Shown here: positions 1-12,146 of the stretch, piece by piece
Position numbering within the stretch: the first letter of the stretch is position 1
Layout of the letters: every line of letters starts with the position of its first letter
Assembly: GCA_949361645.1 (NCBI GenBank)
Contig: OX442428.1
Location: 4,208,179-4,272,178, forward strand
Length of the DNA: 64,000 nt
Origin: Spongilla lacustris
Lineage: Eukaryota; Porifera; Demospongiae; Spongillida; Spongillidae
Reading direction: 5' to 3'
Notes under the pieces: generated by a model
What the model was told of the DNA's origin: nothing
What the model saw: the letters and a program-made list of their open reading frames with translations, nothing else
The model's database searches: none
Made by a program: the position numbers and the translations under genes

Positions 1-284
1 CATATCTATTTTTATTACTTCAAAATCGTTTAAAACTATGTGTCTCTCTGATAGTGACATCGCAGGTAGGTTGAGCTTCGTGTGCATGCTGTGCATTTGG
101 GTTGACTGGTAAGTGTATACAAAGGCCCACAGAGGAGTATGCATACAAAACTAAACTGCAGTGCACCAAGTGGTGTAACGTGTGCAAGCATTTCCAGTGT
201 AACATGTACATGTAGATGACAGCATGTACATGCACCACCACACATACATGTATACAGTGTGTATTCTGTACAACTGTGTGCGTG

Positions 285-286
<2 letters not shown>

Positions 287-339
<53 letters not shown>
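287..339. repeat. (TG)n microsatellite
   Basis: An uninterrupted TG dinucleotide run of about 52 nt, flanked by degenerate GTACATGTA-rich sequence. The overlapping open frames (Cys-Val or His-Thr repeats) are repeat artefacts, not genes. Confidence 0.95.
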
Positions 340-342
<3 letters not shown>

Positions 343-533
343 TGTGTACATGTACACATACATGTATATACATGTATGTGTTCACACATTCCACACTTTG
401 GGGGGACAACCACCTACACACACATACGTACTGGTCTGTGGTGCACGTACATGCACTACATATGGTGTAATTAAGCACTCACGTGGCACACATGTACATG
501 TACGTCATGCAGGGTAACACCATTTGAACGTAC

Positions 534-698
534 CAATCGGCTCATAGGCGGGTCTGTGGTGGGCTGCACGGCCACAGCAGCAGCTGGCTTGGAGGTGGGC
601 TTGACCCCGGGTAGGACGGGGGCGGGCAGCCTGGGGACTGGTATGCGAGACTCCCCTGCTAGGTGCGGGAGGGAGGGGTACCTGCCAGACACGGTCAT
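534..698 (-). CDS. Candidate internal exon of an unidentified minus-strand gene
   Basis: On the minus strand a TTTCAG acceptor precedes ATGACC and the segment ends at a good GTACGT donor. It is exactly 55 codons and open in phase 0, reading MTVSGRYPSLPHL and ending PPMSRL. The peptide is Pro/Ala-rich and low in complexity after residue 20. The other frames are less protein-like. I do not recognise a family. It may be a downstream exon of the gene whose 5' end lies near 12.15 kb, but about 7 kb of duplicated repeat DNA separates it from the next candidate exon, so the linkage is inference. Confidence 0.4.
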
Positions 699-1459
699 CT
701 GAAACTGAAAGTGAAGTCAAGTCACAAAAGTGCTTACAATATTACATGTGCACGCAGCAGACAGTAACAAATCTTAACGTCTGAACGTGAGGACACATTA
801 AACTAAAAGGTTTCGAAGAATAATGTTCCACAAGCATTTTAAAAAAAGGTTGTCAGAAGTGATGTCAGATAGTCGTATGAGTGGGTCAACACATTATTAA
901 AAGTTAATCTGTCTACTCCTTGTTGTACATGTCAGTGGAGATTCCACTTGTCACAACCTCCTGCGTAGGCTAGTAGCATATTCATGTAGGATTTTAAGAG
1001 AACAAAAGAGCCCATACCGTTCTTGTACCCAGACCCATTCCCTCCCCCCCCCCCCCCTCCATTGTCAGCATCATCTTCTCCAGAATAGCACAACTTTGGA
1101 TGGGAACAGTTTCAAAAGAGCCCTAATCATACCAATAGCTTTATCAGTAGAATATCTGTTTGTATCACATACATGTATGAATCAAACCAGTACCTGTACT
1201 ACATGTAACATTGAGTGCCAATAGTGCTCCTGTCCCCAGACCACTCATATCATTAGAATCTCGAGCATGCTAAGCAGGACAGATGACATGCCATGCAGTG
1301 CATATCTGGGATCCATATAATGAGTGAAAAGGGCACGATAACTCATAAACAGGAACAGGCTTTGAAAAAGGAAGTTAGCACTCATCCAGGGCCAATATAA
1401 CAGCATGACAGCTGTGTGTACTTACACTGTATAAAGAACACTTTGGTCCTTATCTGTAA

Positions 1460-1462
<3 letters not shown>

Positions 1463-1491
<29 letters not shown>
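1463..1491. repeat. poly(C) tract
   Basis: A homopolymer C run of nearly 30 nt. Similar G/C homopolymers recur at about 1045, 3655, 6386, 8990, 15030, 30730 and 57435. Their lengths are likely to be unreliable in an assembly. Confidence 0.9.
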
Positions 1492-1492
<1 letters not shown>

Positions 1493-1685
1493 CCCGCCCA
1501 CACAGGCCCAGCAAGCAGCTGCAATAACAACCACAAAGCAAATGGTTGCTAGGCAACAACACTGTGCCACTAGCCTTGTACATGGCCCTAAACTGTGTAT
1601 GCAGGCTTCTGTGGTTACATGTACAGTAAACATCCTACAAAGCGAGAACTAGTAATATAAAAGAGGGAACATATGTGTACATGTT

Positions 1686-1898
1686 GGATTTGAAGGCAAA
1701 GGTGGTATAGAAGGAAGGAAACAAGAGATTAACCACAATTTTTTTTTGTTACATTGTCCTACATATTCAGCAACATAAACTGTAACGTACATATACATGT
1801 ACACACTGGCACATGAACACATGTACTACAAAACTGTGCTAATAGTGTTTAATCTTTTTTTTACGCCACCGTTGCCTTCAAATCCTACACACCAGTAA
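1686..1898. mobile_element. MITE-like element with GGATTTGAAGGCAAAGGTGG inverted ends
   Basis: The left end reads GGATTTGAAGGCAAAGGTGG. The right end (about 1865-1890) is its near inverse complement, CCACCGTTGCCTTCAAATCC after its spacer. Only about 210 nt with no ORF lie between, which fits a non-autonomous DNA transposon. The same terminal motif occurs near 38.5, 44.0 and 59.7 kb in this window. Confidence 0.6.
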
Positions 1899-2018
1899 GA
1901 GAGAATGTTCTTGTTCATCCAGGCTTGCATACATGTACATACAGTATAGGACCTACAATATCACATATCTTTTATCCTCCACCCCCACACATGTATTCTC
2001 TCATTACTTGCTGTCACC

Positions 2019-4714
2019 TCACATATAATTATCACATCATCAAACTAATATTTGGGTGCATTTTTCTTATTAAACAGTGGAGATCACAGACCACATTTTG
2101 TTTAGGACCTTGTAATAGGCAAAAAAAATAACTAATTCTCAGTGTAGGGGGCGCAATAAAGTGAATGTTGTAGACAAACACCCACACTGTATACGATACA
2201 TTCATGACATAGCATTTGACCTAGTACATGTGTGTGTGTTAAAACTGAAGAAAGAAAATAATATCTTATGTAGTGTGATGAACTTTGTATAACGTTACTC
2301 AAAATTACAGAGCTAAACAATTTGTTCAGATTCCTTTTGAAGCACATTCTTGTCCCTCGGACCCTGTGTACATGGGTCACTGCACCCATTAGGGTCATAC
2401 TCCCTATCGAATAATACACATAGCTGGAAATAATTACTATTTGTACTCCAACTTCCTAATCTGAACCTTTCTTGGCTCATACTACCAATCGATACTACGT
2501 CGAGAATTAATTCATTCTGCACGCAAACAGTTTAACACCTGTCTCATTGGTAAGAACTTTGGCAACAATATTTATCATTCTGCAATTTAGGGCACTGACA
2601 TTGGGCTGTGTGATATTTGGCTGCGGGGTGAATGAGTACCCATCTTGGCCATGCACTGTTAGTATGCTTGGTCAGTCTGATCAAACTTCTTTTACCATCA
2701 TGTGCCAACATCATGCCTTACTAAATGCACTCCCCACTTTCTGCACGTCGTTCTGATCTTTCTAACAGTACATGTTTAATGAAGCCACACCAATTTGTGG
2801 TAATAACACCACTTTTATCCGTGTGGCCACTTGGCTTGCTATCTGTGCTTCTGACCTTTATGGCAGACTTAGTTTGGTGCTGACCCGTTGTGTAGCAAGA
2901 GCTATTTTGATAAGAAGCAGATCTGCTCCAGTCGTTTGCGTAGATTATGTTTTTGGAACATTAGTTAGGTTTGGGTACTTTGTAGTAATGTGCTTAATAT
3001 TTAGTGTGTATTGATATACATGTATGTAACTATTCATAAAAAAATACTTTTGTGAATAAAAATGAAGATCCAGTGTTTTCTGAACTGAAGACCATTTCTA
3101 CAAACAAGACAATTTTTAGTTTGCTCTCTGTTCATATGGGTTTGCAAGCATAAAGCTGTGTCCTACACATAGAACATTGCAAATTTAAGATTAAAAAATA
3201 TGTACATTTGGACATCTTACTTGCGCACTTTCAAACACAGAATGGAAATCTCCAACAGCACTACTATGAGAACCACAATGTCAATATGACTACATGTAGC
3301 ACATAGCTTAATATAAAAGTGTGCGCAATTCAACAAGTTAAGTTATGTTTTGGTTAAAAGCTAAGTACCTGTACAGTGTGTGTACACACGTTTCACATAA
3401 GCACATTTGGCTCGCAGCACAAGTCATGCTTTATGCATACACTATGATGTACATGTACATGTATGTGCCACAAACAACTCAATTGTTAGCAGTATAAAAT
3501 CGCTCGTCAGGTCCATTAGTGATCGGACATTTGGTACAAATGATTTGTGATTGACTAATTTTGGTCTGGTTTTAAACAATGACCAACTGCTATCTACACC
3601 TCTGATAAGTGTGAAAAATCCCCATGGATATCTGGTGTCCCTCCTTAATTAACCCCCCCCCCCCCCCCCCGTCCCCCTTATTCCCCACCACTAACCTTAC
3701 TTACATGTACCTACAGGTACATGTAGCATAAACCCTGGGCTACTTACCTACTATTAAAACCTCCTTACCTACCATTAACCCCTTTTCACCTGCCATTAAC
3801 CCCTCCTTGCCTACCATTAAAACGTCCTTACCTACCATTAACCCTCCTTACCTACATTAACCCCTTTTCACCTACCATTAACCTCTCCTCACCTGCTATT
3901 AACCCCTCCTCACCTACCATTAACCCCTCCTTACCTACCATTAACCCCCTCCTCACCTACCATTATTAACCCCTCCTCACCTACCATTAACCCCCTCCTC
4001 ACCTACCATTAACCCCCTCCTCACCTACCATTAACCCCTCCTCACCTACCATTAACCCCTCCTCACCTACAGTGGGTAAAGTCATGTCAGATGGATCAAC
4101 TTTTGCCATGACATCGTCCAATGTTGTTTATCACTCTACCACATTGATGATATCATATTTATATGTGCATACATCCATTTTGAGGTTTCTGTTACTAACC
4201 ACTGATAAACTGTGAGTGAGCTAACACTTAGCATGTTTAGCAATGCTAATGTAAACAGGGGGGGCGTTTTTGCTTACAGATGGGCTATTCTTTGTGGTAT
4301 ACACTATAATGCAACTCCATCTGGTACCATGTACATGGGTGGTGGTTAGGTGTAATTATTGTAAAAAAAAAATGAAGCCAACATGTTAAAAGGTAGTTTA
4401 TAAGGTGTGGAACTTCTATTCGACCCTGGCTAAAAGTTTCATAAGCTCCTGCCAACAAACCTATACCAGCATAATGCTCCAGCTGTTAGCTACCAGTATC
4501 AGCAAGTTTCAGGTTGGGGACTCTGCGGGTTTCTGAGATATGAGGCGAAATATAAATGCCAATAAAAAATGTTAACAAAATGTTCACTGCATAACTGCCA
4601 TATGAAAATTCATTGCTTAATGTGGAAACCGCTTGTGTAAACTACTGCCCAATATGGCAGTTATGCAGTGAACATTGTGTATTGGCATTTATATTGTGCC
4701 TCATATCTCAGAAA
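2019..4714. repeat. Copy 1 of a 2.7-kb tandem duplication
   Basis: The segment from TCACATATAATTATC to the truncated palindrome near 4714 is repeated almost base for base 2698-2732 nt downstream. Differences are few; copy 2 has a short extra segment near 4814-4855 absent here. It contains a poly(C) run, a 21-bp minisatellite and the left arm of a palindrome. Short ORFs such as 2547-2756 and 2772-3014 are repeated in copy 2 but match no family I know and have no clear coding character. Confidence 0.9.
3770..4072. repeat. 21-bp minisatellite, copy 1
   Basis: Tandem copies of CCTACCATTAACCCCTCCTCA with variation in the C-run length and occasional TTATTA insertions. It lies immediately before the palindrome arm. 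Confidence 0.9.
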
Positions 4715-4716
4715 TC

Positions 4717-7446
4717 TCACATATAATTATCACATCATCAAACTAACATTTGGGTGCATTTTTCTTATTAAACGGTGGAGATCACAGACCCCATTTTGTT
4801 TAGGACCTTGTAATCAACATTTACAATGTATGTTCAGGTTGATATGAAATAGTGCAATAGGCAAAAAAAATAACTAATTCTCAGTGTAGGGGGCGCAATA
4901 AAGTGAATGTTGTAGACAAACACCCACACTGTATACGATACATTCATGACATAGCATTTGACCTAGTACATGTGTGTGTGTTAAAACTGAAGAAAGAAAA
5001 TAATATCTTATGCAGTGTGATGAACTTTGTATAACGTTACTCAAAATTACAGAGGTAAACAATTTGTTCAGATTCCTTTTGAAGCACATTGTTGTCCCTC
5101 GGACCCTGTGTACATGGGTCACTGCACCCATTAGGGTCATACTCCCTACACATAGCTGGAAATAATTACTATTTGTACTCCAACTTCCTAATCTGAACCT
5201 TTCTTGGCTCATACTACCAATCGATACTACGTCGAGAATTAATTCATTCTGCACGCAAACAGTTTAACACCTGTCTCATTAGTAAGAACTTTGGCAACAA
5301 TATTTATCATTCTGCAATTTAGGGCACTGACATTGGGCTGTGTGATATTTGGCTGCGGGGTGAATGAGTACCCATCTTGGCCATGCACTGTTAGTATGCT
5401 TGGTCAGTCTGATCAAACTTCTTTTACCATCATGTGCCAACATCATGCCTTACTAAATGCACTCCCCACTTTCTGCACGTCGTTCTGATCTTTCTAACAG
5501 TACATGTTTAATGAAGCCACACCAATTTGTGGTAATAACACCACTTTTATCCGTGTGGCCACTTGGCTTGCTATCTGTGCTTCTGACCTTTATGGCAGAC
5601 TTAGTTTGGTGCTGACCCGTTGTGTAGCAAGAGCTATTTTGATAAGAAGCAGATCTGCTCCAGTCGTTTGCGTAGATTATGTTTTTGGAACATTAGTTAG
5701 GTTTGGGTACTTTGTAGTAATGTGCTTAATATTTAGTGTGTATTGATATACATGTATGTAACTATTCATAAAAAAATACTTTTGTGAATAAAAATGAAGA
5801 TCCAGTGTTTTCTGAACTGAAGACCATTTCTACAAACAAGACAATTTTTAGTTTGCTCTCTGTTCATATGGGTTTGCAAGCATAAAGCTGTGTCCTACAC
5901 ATAGAACATTGCAAATTTAAGATTAAAAAATATGTACATTTGGACATCTTACTTGCGCACTTTCAAACACAGAATGGAAATCTCCAACAGCACTACTATG
6001 AGAACCACAATGTCAATATGACTACATGTAGCACATAGCTTAATATAAAAGTGTGCGCAATTCAACAAGTTAAGTTATGTTTTGGTTAAAAGCTAAGTAC
6101 CTGTACAGTGTGTGTACACACGTTTCACATAAGCACATTTGGCTCGCAGCACAAGTCATGCTTTATGCATACACTATGATGTACATGTACATGTATGTGC
6201 CACAAACAACTCAATTGTTAGCAGTATAAAATCGCTCGTCAGGTCCATTAGTGATCGGACATTTGGTACAAATGATTTGTGATTGACTAATTTTGGTCTG
6301 GTTTTAAACAATGACCAACTGCTATCTACACCTCTGATAAGTGTGAAAAATCCCCATGGATATCTGGTGTCCCTCCTTAATTAACCCCCCCCCCCCCCCC
6401 CCGTCCCCCTTATTCCCCACCACTAACCTTACTTACATGTACCTACAGGTACATGTAGCATAAACCCTGGGCTACTTACCTACTATTAAAACCTCCTTAC
6501 CTACCATTAACCCCTTTTCACCTGCCATTAACCCCTCCTTGCCTACCATTAAAACGTCCTTACCTACCATTAACCCTCCTTACCTACATTAACCCCTTTT
6601 CACCTACCATTAACCTCTCCTCACCTGCTATTAACCCCTCCTCACCTACCATTAACCCCTCCTTACCTACCATTAACCCCCTCCTCACCTACCATTATTA
6701 ACCCCTCCTCACCTACCATTAACCCCCTCCTCACCTACCATTAACCCCCTCCTCACCTACCATTAACCCCTCCTCACCTACCATTAACCCCTCCTCACCT
6801 ACAGTGGGTAAAGTCATGTCAGATGGATCAACTTTTGCCATGACATCGTCCAATGTTGTTTATCACTCTACCACATTGATGATATCATATTTATATGTGC
6901 ATACATCCATTTTGAGGTTTCTGTTACTAACCACTGATAAACTGTGAGTGAGCTAACACTTAGCATGTTTAGCAATGCTAATGTAAACAGGGGGGGCGTT
7001 TTTGCTTACAGATGGGCTATTCTTTGTGGTATACACTATAATGCAACTCCATCTGGTACCATGTACATGGGTGGTGGTTAGGTGTAATTATTGTAAAAAA
7101 AAAATGAAGCCAACATGTTAAAAGGTAGTTTATAAGGTGTGGAACTTCTATTCGACCCTGGCTAAAAGTTTCATAAGCTCCTGCCAACAAACCTATACCA
7201 GCATAATGCTCCAGCTGTTAGCTACCAGTATCAGCAAGTTTCAGGTTGGGGACTCTGCGGGTTTCTGAGATATGAGGCGAAATATAAATGCCAATAAAAA
7301 ATGTTAACAAAATGTTCACTGCATAACTGCCATATGAAAATTCATTGCTTAATGTGGAAACCGCTTGTGTAAACTACTGCCCAATATGGCAGTTATGCAG
7401 TGAACATTGTGTATTGGCATTTATATTTCGCCTCATATCTCAGAAA
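4717..7446. repeat. Copy 2 of the 2.7-kb tandem duplication
   Basis: Near-identical to 2019-4714, with a constant offset of 2732 nt over most of its length. Unlike copy 1 it retains the complete palindrome at its right side. The junction between copies lies in CTCAGAAA followed by TCTCACATAT at about 4714-4717. Confidence 0.9.
6500..6803. repeat. 21-bp minisatellite, copy 2
   Basis: Same CCTACCATTAACCCCTCCTCA array as at 3770-4072, carried in the duplicated segment with the same unit order. Confidence 0.9.
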
Positions 7447-7893
7447 CCCGCAGAGTCCCCAACCTGAAACTTGCTGATACTGGTAGCTAACAGCTGGAGC
7501 ATTATGCTGGTATAGGTTTGTTGGCAGGAGCTTATGAAACTTTTAGCCAGGGTCGAATAGAAGTTCCACACCTTATAAACTACCTTTTAACATGTTGGCT
7601 TCATTTTTTTTTACAATAATAACCACCACACATGTACATGGTACCAGATGGAGTTGCATTATAGTGTATACCACAAAGAATAGCCCATCTGTAAGCAAAA
7701 ACGCCCCCCCTGTTTACATTAGCATTGCTAAACATGCTAAGTGTTAGATCACTCACAGTTTATCAGTGGTTAGTAACAGAAACCTCAAAATGGATGTATG
7801 CACATATAAATATGATATCATCAATGTGGTAGAGTGATAAACAACATTGGACAATGTCATGGCAAAAGTTGATCCATCTGACATGACTTTACC
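6803..7893. mobile_element. Giant palindrome (foldback element), about 1.1 kb
   Basis: The left arm (about 6803-7332) and right arm (about 7384-7893) are near-perfect inverse complements around a spacer of about 50 nt. The arms begin and end with GTAAAGTCATGTCAGATGG and its complement. Both arms are flanked outside by the ATTAACCCC minisatellite sequence. It encodes nothing recognisable. It resembles a foldback DNA element or a non-autonomous transposon with very long inverted repeats. A truncated version (left arm plus about 60 nt of right arm) sits at 4072-4714. Confidence 0.85.
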
Positions 7894-7963
7894 CCTATCA
7901 TTAACCCCTTATTAACCCCTCCCCCCCCCCCCCCAACACTGCCCTCCTCTTTCCCCTCCTCAC

Positions 7964-8098
7964 ATCTTTTTGAGTGTCTTGTTGAGTAGGTGGGTTTCTC
8001 TGCTTGGCCTCCCCACGTATACCCCCCTGGGGCTGGTAGAAGCTGGAATGAAATGCGGCCCGCTCCAGTCGTGCAGGCATGGGTTGGATGTGCAATGG
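7964..8098 (-). CDS. Candidate exon of the unidentified minus-strand gene
   Basis: On the minus strand a CCCTGTCAG acceptor and a GATGTGAGG donor bound exactly 45 codons. In phase 0 it reads PLHIQPMPARLERAAFHSS and ends QQDTQKD. A second frame is also open (IAHPTHACTTGAGR), so the frame is not settled. It abuts the palindrome directly. No family recognised. Confidence 0.35.
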
Positions 8099-8228
8099 CT
8101 GACAGGGATGAAGAAAGTCACTTAGTACCAACCACCAATGGTCTAATTAATGCCAACCTCTGCATTTTTTGACTTATCACTGGTAGAATAGTGCCTTTCA
8201 CTAGAAAATTTACGTGTAAACATGTGAA

Positions 8229-8335
8229 TGGTTGTGCATGTGTGTGTGCATGTGTGTGTGCATGTGCGTGTGCATGTGTGTGTACATGTGTGTGTGTGCA
8301 TGTGTGTGTGCATGTGTGTGTGCATGTGTGTGTGT
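8229..8335. repeat. (GTGTGTGCAT)n simple repeat
   Basis: Alternating GTGTGTG and CAT units over about 100 nt. The open frames across it are artefacts. Confidence 0.9.
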
Positions 8336-8461
8336 GCAACATGTACACATTAATAGCAACATGTACATATGTACATTTATACACTCAACTCAATAGGCAC
8401 AAGAATGGTCAAGGGACCATCAAGATCACATGCAGGTGACACAAAAACTCTGTACACTCAC

Positions 8462-8517
8462 GTAAGAGAGAGCGAGCTTCCTCCATATGCCCTCTGAGTG
8501 AGGCTGTCAGTAAGACC
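8462..8517 (-). CDS. Candidate 56-nt exon of the unidentified minus-strand gene
   Basis: On the minus strand a CTGTACAG acceptor and a TTACGTGAGTG donor (excellent consensus) bound 56 nt. Two frames are open: GLTDSLTQRAYGGSS and VLLTASLRGHMEEARSLL. Neither joins the 7964-8098 exon in phase 0 without another intervening exon. The donor quality is the main support. Confidence 0.35.
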
Positions 8518-8547
8518 CTGTACAGGTACATGAAAGGACAACAGCTG

Positions 8548-8920
8548 AACATGTACCAGCTCCTAGGACATTAGCCCACAGGTACCAGCTCCTAGGACAT
8601 TAGCCTACATGTACCAGCTCCTAGGACACATTAGCCCACAGGTACAAGCACCTAGGACATTAGCCCACAGGTACCAGCTCCTAGGACATTAGCCCACAGG
8701 TACCAGCTCCTAGGACATTAGCCCACAGGTACCAGCTCCTAGGACACATTAGCCCACAGGTACCAGCTCCTAGGACATTAGCCCACAGGTACCAGCTCCT
8801 AGGACACATTAGCCCACAGGTACCAGCTCCTAGGACATTAATTAGCCCACAGGTACATGTACCAGCTCCTAGGACACATTAGCCCACAGGTACCAGCTCC
8901 TAGGACATTAATTAGCCCAT
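8548..8920. repeat. 29-31-bp minisatellite
   Basis: About twelve copies of a unit beginning CACAGGTACCAGCTCCTAGG and ending ACATTAGCC (29 nt). Some copies carry an extra AC giving 31 nt. The units are contiguous with no spacers. Confidence 0.93.
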
Positions 8921-9267
8921 GGTCACGTAACAACACTCCCACATGTAGCTCCTACCTCTCACACCTAATCTTCCCACCATGCCTCACCTCCCCCCCCCCC
9001 CCCCCCCACACACACCTATAAAGCCCATTGGACTAGACCACCTCAATGGAATACATTGCCTGCCCCAACAGGTGAAGCTGTGGGTGTTGCATGTGGGTGT
9101 GAGTGTGTACCTTACATGGTAGAGACACAAGGTGTGGTGGTTACAGCTGTAGTAATTATCATTACCAGCAGACCAGGAGAGCATTCCATGTGTGTGGAGC
9201 TGATCTATTGCTAGCTAAAGTTGGACACTGGTTATAGGCACATACATGTACATGTGCATGTATAGGG

Positions 9268-9874
9268 GGCCCCAGTCATGACCTATGTGCCATGGTCGTG
9301 GGTACAGGTAGCTATGTGCCCTGGTCATCCTGGTCATGGGTACAGGTAGCTATGTGCCATGGTCGTGGGTACAGGTACCTATGTGCCCCAGTCATGGGTA
9401 CAGGTAGCTATGTGCCATGGTCATGGGTACAGGCAGCTATGTGCCCCAGTCATGGGTACAGGTAGCTATGTGCCATGGTCATGGGTACAGGTAGCTATGT
9501 GCCCTGGTCATGGGTACAGGTAGCTATGTGCCCTGGTCATGGGTACAGGTAGCTATGTGCCCTGGTCATGGGTACAGGTAGCTATGTGCCATGGTCATGG
9601 GTACAGGTAGCTATGTGCCATGGTCATGGGTACAGGTAGCTATGTGCCCTGGTCATGGATACAGGCAGCTATGTGCCCTGGTCTTGGGTACAGGTAGCTA
9701 TGTGCCATGGTCATGAGTACAGGTAGCTACGTGCCCTGGTCATGGGTACAGGCAGCTATGTGCCCTGGTCATGGGTACAGGTAGCTATGTGCCATGGTCA
9801 TGAGTACAGGTAGCTATGTGCCATGGTCATGGGTACAGGTAGCTATGTGCCCTGGTCATGGGTACAGGTAGCTA
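9268..9874. repeat. 29-bp minisatellite
   Basis: About twenty contiguous copies of ATGGGTACAGGTAGCTATGT plus GCCCTGGTC or GCCATGGTC. The unit is 29 nt. Point variation (CCCTGG, CCATGG, CCCCAG) alternates among copies. Confidence 0.95.
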
Positions 9875-9884
9875 AAACAAGCAG

Positions 9885-10060
9885 TATATTCTCAAGCACG
9901 CTGCAGTGAGAATACTGCAGTGTGCTTGAGAATACTGCAGTGTGCTTGAGAATACTGCAGTATGGTTAAGAATACTGAGAATACTGCAGTATGGTAAACA
10001 ATACTGAGAATACTGCAGTATGCTTAAGAATACTGCTGTGCATGAGAATACTGCCGTGCT
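9885..10060. repeat. Degenerate 20-bp repeat (GAATACTGCAGT)
   Basis: Directly follows the 29-bp array. Repeats of GAGAATACTGCAGTGTGCTT, becoming degenerate to the right. Confidence 0.85.
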
Positions 10061-10509
10061 TCATCCAGACGTCCAAAACGATTTATTATTCTACCTGCTA
10101 CATGTACATGTACTTCTTCCCACAGCACACACTAGGGCATCAGGTGCGCTCTTGATGAAACCATAATAATCTCGACCGCTATAATTAATTACCATTCAAA
10201 TAACTGCTCATAAAGCTGGCTAGTGAATCATTCCATTTAATGGTATTCATAGTCATACTTGTGCGCTATTCCCCAATGACATGCTAGATGTGTTCATGCC
10301 TTTCTCATTGTTACCTCCATGCCCACACATGCATGCACATGTATGCACAACACCACACCACCTAGTAACAATCGTGGCATGACATGCACACATACATGTA
10401 CACATCGCATGCAAACAATTATATAACCTGAACACTGGTACCCACTCCCTCCCCCTCTCCCTCCCCTCCTCCCCTCCCTCTCCCACCCCTCCTCCCTTCC
10501 CCTACACAG

Positions 10510-10600
10510 AAATCAACATGAGGTGGGAGGGGCAAGGTCAATGGTGCAAAGTGTGATGCTGCTGAATGATGAGGACAAAGGCAGAGAAGCTCTAAAGATG
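10510..10600 (+). CDS. Orphan candidate exon, plus strand
   Basis: A pyrimidine-rich tract and CTACACAG acceptor precede 91 nt ending at AAGATG with donor GTAATT. With one leading base it reads NQHEVGGARSMVQ and LLNDEDKGREALKM, which is protein-like and hydrophilic. No companion exons could be assigned on this strand nearby, and the surrounding gene appears to run on the minus strand. It could be a relic or an exon of a nested gene. Confidence 0.25.
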
Positions 10601-11439
10601 GTAATTACCAATAGCAACAGTCTATTGACAAACATTAGATGACACTTTCGCACACTATCCTCTTTCAATAATATTTGCAGTTTTGGGTTAAAATAGTAAA
10701 TTCTGACAACAATTATTCTGCATGAGAAGTTGTGGCAATGATACCAGCCAAAAAAGAAACAATGACTACAGCCGCACAGGGAGGGAAGAAGGGGAGTGGT
10801 AGTGAGTGTATGGGGAGGACTTTGGACGTAAAATGTGGGCACACCTCATCCATACACCACTGTCTAGTCAAAGCATACACTAGTGCACCAGGTGCAGGTC
10901 TAAGCACTGAATCAGACAAGGCCTGTGTCCAGCACCAATCATTTATCAACAGTTTCCTCTAATGTGCACGTCTGGCATGCATGGGGCATCTACATAATCA
11001 CACACACACACAGACATACACACATACACATACACCACACACATGCATGCACACAAACACAGACATACACACACATGCACACACACACATCTGGTACAGG
11101 CATATTATCAGATGAGGGAGCAAACACTACTGACCATGCAAACATCACACAAGCATACACACCAAAACACATACAACTGTACACATCCCATGAAGTACTT
11201 GAGGTAACCAAATGTAATGCAGTACTTAGCATACACATGTTAAACCCCATCATACACACAAACACACACATACACACTAAAGGTTTCAAGGAAGTAGCAG
11301 GCAGCAGTTGTGGGCATGCACAGCCCACATCAATGGCACTCATGTCCTGTAGGACAGATGTGAACTGCCCCTTCTTTTCTAAGCAAACACCTATTTTGGC
11401 ATGTCCGCTGTTTACCTCTGCCCCTCCCTCCTCCCTCAC

Positions 11440-11581
11440 CTGTGGCTGGGGTTGCCCATTGGACGATGTCTTGACGGTCCTTGACTTAAGGAATGGCAGG
11501 ACAGTTCTCTTGGGAGTGGTGATAGTGGAGGGAGGAGCCAAGGTCTTCTCCTTCCCAACAGTTGCGGTAGAGGCAGGAATT
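11440..11581 (-). CDS. Exon 2 candidate of an unidentified minus-strand gene
   Basis: On the minus strand the acceptor GGTTGTAG and donor CACAGGTGAGG bound 142 nt. It joins the 12019-12146 exon in phase (AG plus A) and ends in phase 0, so the pair totals 90 codons. The reading is IPASTATVGKEKTLAPP, then TPKRTVLPFLKSRTVKTS. It is basic and Ser/Thr/Pro-rich, suggesting a disordered region. No family recognised. Of the left-hand candidate exons this pair is the best supported because the phases agree. Confidence 0.5.
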
Positions 11582-11589
11582 CTACAACC

Positions 11590-11695
11590 ACACACACAAC
11601 ACGCACATACACACACACACACCATTGAATACAGCGAACTCCCACACGCATTTTGTCACATACGTTACACACAAACACACACGCACATACACACA

Positions 11696-11756
<61 letters not shown>
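11590..11756. repeat. (CA)n microsatellite cluster
   Basis: CA runs at 11590-11622 and 11666-11756, the longest about 55 nt. Another CA-rich block lies at 10995-11095. All the His-Thr ORFs here are artefacts. Confidence 0.92.
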
Positions 11757-11757
<1 letters not shown>

Positions 11758-12018
11758 GAAATAGCCCGACACTTGCATCCTGCACGCAAACGCGCGCGCG
11801 ACGTATATCATGATCGCGACGTATATCATGATCAATCGACACATGTCACACTACGCAACACATCTGCACACCACCGAAGGGGATAGGTGGAACTCTACTA
11901 ACAATTAATACACTCTTTGTAACGTTCAAATCTTGACCTTCCCAGCCTATGACACAGATGGTAGCCTGTACCAACACTAAGAGAACGCACACATCGATAT
12001 TCACAAGGTTCTTATTAC

Positions 12019-12146
12019 CTTGAACTTTTATCCATCACGACACCTTGTATCGCTTGAGACAATAGCCGTTGTTTCTCCACCTGCGAATGCAACGATCGTG
12101 GCCTTGTTATGCTCCGTACATACTGTATCCGTTTGATAGTACTCTG
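12019..12146 (-). CDS. 5'-proximal exon candidate of an unidentified minus-strand gene
   Basis: The minus strand reads QSTIKRIQYVRSITRPRSLH then QVEKQRLLSQAIQG and VVMDKSSR, ending at donor AAGGTAATAAG. An in-frame TGA lies just upstream, so either an acceptor (CGCTGACAG) starts this exon or translation starts at the internal ATG in VVMDKSSR. Its 5' end is only about 110 bp from the start of the plus-strand X325 gene, giving a head-to-head pair. The downstream exon at 11440-11581 fits in phase. Identity unknown; the sequence suggests an amphipathic helical segment. Confidence 0.45.

Noticed and set aside
20..517. Cys-Val and His-Thr ORFs on both strands
   Set aside because: Artefacts of the TG microsatellite.
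2547..3014. Two short ORFs conserved between the tandem copies
   Set aside because: Identity follows from recent duplication of the whole 2.7 kb; no family match or splice support.
8548..9874. Regularly spaced repeats resembling a CRISPR array
   Set aside because: Units are contiguous 29-31-bp tandem repeats without unique spacers, in an animal genome; they are minisatellites.
11290..11395. Minus-strand segment KKGQFTSVLQDMSAIDVG as an exon
   Set aside because: The acceptor puts it out of phase with the 11440 exon and into a stop.
10925..11886. 279- and 211-codon ORFs
   Set aside because: Mostly CA-repeat translation. Only the short spliced segment 11440-11581 has coding character.
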